From assembly GCA_951813605.1 (NCBI GenBank), contig OX638379.1, forward strand, positions 434,001 to 498,000: a stretch of DNA of 64,000 nucleotides, read 5' to 3'. Shown here piece by piece: positions 63,098 to 64,000 of this stretch. Source of the DNA: an uncultured Bryobacterales bacterium (GTDB lineage: Bacteria > Acidobacteriota > Terriglobia > Bryobacterales > UBA6623). The notes below the pieces were generated by a model that was not told where the DNA came from, did no database searches, and was given only the letters and a program-made list of their open reading frames with translations. The translations under genes and the position numbers were made by a program. The number at the start of each line of letters is the position of its first letter. The first letter of the stretch is position 1.

Positions 63098-64000
63098 ATG
63101 ACCGCGAAGCATCCATCCATGTCCAGAATCGCTATCAGGCTCCTGCTAGGCGTTGCCGTGCTGGCAGCGACGCTGTGGGGTGCCGGCTTTTGGGACAAAA
63201 AGGAATTTGTCCAGTGGAACGACAAAGAGGTCGAGAGGATCTTCCTGAACTCACCATGGGCAAAGTCAGTGAACATCACCTTGGGCCCGCCCCCGGGTGC
63301 GTTTAGCGGCGGTGGCGGTGGCCGCGGTCGCGGCGGCGGCGCCGGTGGGGGCGGTCGCGGCGGCGGTGGCGCCGGAGGGCCCGGCGGCGGTGGCGGATTC
63401 GGCGGCGGCGGTGGCGGCGGTCGCGGCGGCGGCGGTGGTGGGATGCCCCAGATGGCACCTTCGCTCACCTTGATGGTCCGATTCAATTCGGCCCTTCCCG
63501 TCAAGCATGCCATTGTCAAGCACAACATGGGAGAGAGCACGGTACTGACGCCCGCGATGAAAGAATTCATTGAACGCGAGGAAAACTATTACGTCGTGGC
63601 TGTGGAAAACCTTCCCCCGGCGCTGGCGCGATTCGAGGAGGAGCCGGAGCGACTCATTGGAACTGCCCGTCTGCGTCGCAAGAACCAAGAGGACCTCATG
63701 CCTGCAACTGTCGAGGTGAAGGTCAACCAGCGTGTAGAGATCAGTTACTTCTTCGTGAAGACGGATCCAATCGAGCTAGCTGACAAAGAGGTAGAGTTCT
63801 ATATGAAGCTAGAGCGGCCCGCTGGTGCAGGACGCGCTGCCCGGGGTGGCGGGCAAGGCGGGCAGCGTGGCCAAGGCGGGCAAGGCGCCCAGCGTGGCCA
63901 GGGAGCCCAAAGGCAACGAGGCGGTCAAGGTGCCGGTGAGGGCGGCCGCGGCGCAGGAGGGGGAATGGCGATGGCGGCGCTCTTCGGCAAGGAGATCAAG
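63098..64000 (+). CDS. Exported Gly/Arg-rich protein, 3' end outside the window
   Basis: The frame stays open for 301 codons to the window edge. A signal peptide (MSRIAIRLLLGVAVLAATLWGAG) is followed by FWDKKEFVQWNDKEVERIFLNSPWAKSV. Residues ~70-115 are almost pure Gly/Arg (GGRGRGGGAGGGG-like), then a folded middle (SLTLMVRFNSALPVKHAIVK ... EENYYVVAVENLP) and a second low-complexity Gly/Gln/Arg stretch (~245-290). AGAGGA lies 9 bases before the ATG. I do not recognise the family; the WND...WAK opening resembles exported acidobacterial proteins. The antisense Pro-rich frames are shadows of this repeat. Confidence 0.85.
   Translation, partial: MTAKHPSMSRIAIRLLLGVAVLAATLWGAGFWDKKEFVQWNDKEVERIFLNSPWAKSVNITLGPPPGAFSGGGGGRGRGGGAGGGGRGGGGAGGPGGGGGFGGGGGGGRGGGGGGMPQMAPSLTLMVRFNSALPVKHAIVKHNMGESTVLTPAMKEFIEREENYYVVAVENLPPALARFEEEPERLIGTARLRRKNQEDLMPATVEVKVNQRVEISYFFVKTDPIELADKEVEFYMKLERPAGAGRAARGGGQGGQRGQGGQGAQRGQGAQRQRGGQGAGEGGRGAGGGMAMAALFGKEIK

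Noticed and set aside
63091..63688. Minus-strand Pro-rich and Ala/Thr-rich frames
   Set aside because: They are complements of the Gly-rich tract of the exported protein and have no start signals or folded domain.

Overview
The window (about 60% GC by eye) reads as a chromosomal segment of an uncultured or poorly studied Acidobacteriota, most likely of the Solibacter/Bryobacter type. The evidence is the mix of Oar-like TonB-dependent receptors, a broken gene of the acidobacterial VWFA family, and paired families of the kind common in Acidobacteriota and Planctomycetota (DUF1553, DUF1587/1592/1588, DUF1552, DUF1501, DUF1800, DUF1080). The phylum call is an inference from gene content. No rRNA, tRNA, CRISPR array, phage module or insertion sequence was found.

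Layout: 1-5.3 kb holds the end of a DUF1553 protein, a Nudix hydrolase, mutS2 and a small unknown protein. 5.4-10.1 kb is a TPR protein plus an Oar-like receptor, with a strong hairpin between them. 11.1-17.8 kb is housekeeping and export: smpB, a secretin fused to a cohesin-like domain, two pseudopilins, sppA and efp. 17.8-31 kb is accessory carbon metabolism: an amidase, a DUF1080 protein, a fumarylacetoacetase-family hydrolase, an agarase-like Tat protein, a second receptor, an SDR, decayed TPR and receptor genes, an enolase-superfamily dehydratase, a lipocalin-like protein and an SMP-30 lactonase. 31.5-35.9 kb is the glycine cleavage operon gcvT-gcvH-gcvPA-gcvPB. 36-37.3 kb is an isolated repeat-built coiled-coil membrane protein behind an AT-rich promoter. 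37.9-41.8 kb is a DUF1587-type di-CxxCH protein with DUF1552. 42-50 kb carries bshA, a sulfatase, proC, a phosphodiesterase-like lipoprotein or Tat protein and uxaC. 49.7-51.1 kb is an ECF sigma factor sandwiched between two small membrane proteins. 51.3-54.6 kb is a GCS2-family ligase overlapping an N-formylglutamate amidohydrolase, then uxaE. 54.8-56 kb is the broken VWFA gene. 56.2-59.3 kb is a DUF1501/DUF1800 pair. The end holds a class III CoA-transferase, hisS and the start of a secreted Gly/Arg-rich protein cut by the window edge.

Taken together the accessory genes suggest a polysaccharide and sugar-acid degrader. Outer-membrane receptors would import oligomers, Tat-exported enzymes and a sulfatase would process them, uxaC/uxaE would handle hexuronates, and lactonase, dehydratase, SDR and FAH-type enzymes could form a non-phosphorylative sugar-acid route. 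None of the substrates can be read from sequence alone. The most unusual items are the 18-residue-repeat coiled-coil protein, the secretin-cohesin/pseudopilin set, the overlapping GCS2/formylglutamate-hydrolase pair, the Gly/Arg-rich exported protein, and two decayed loci.
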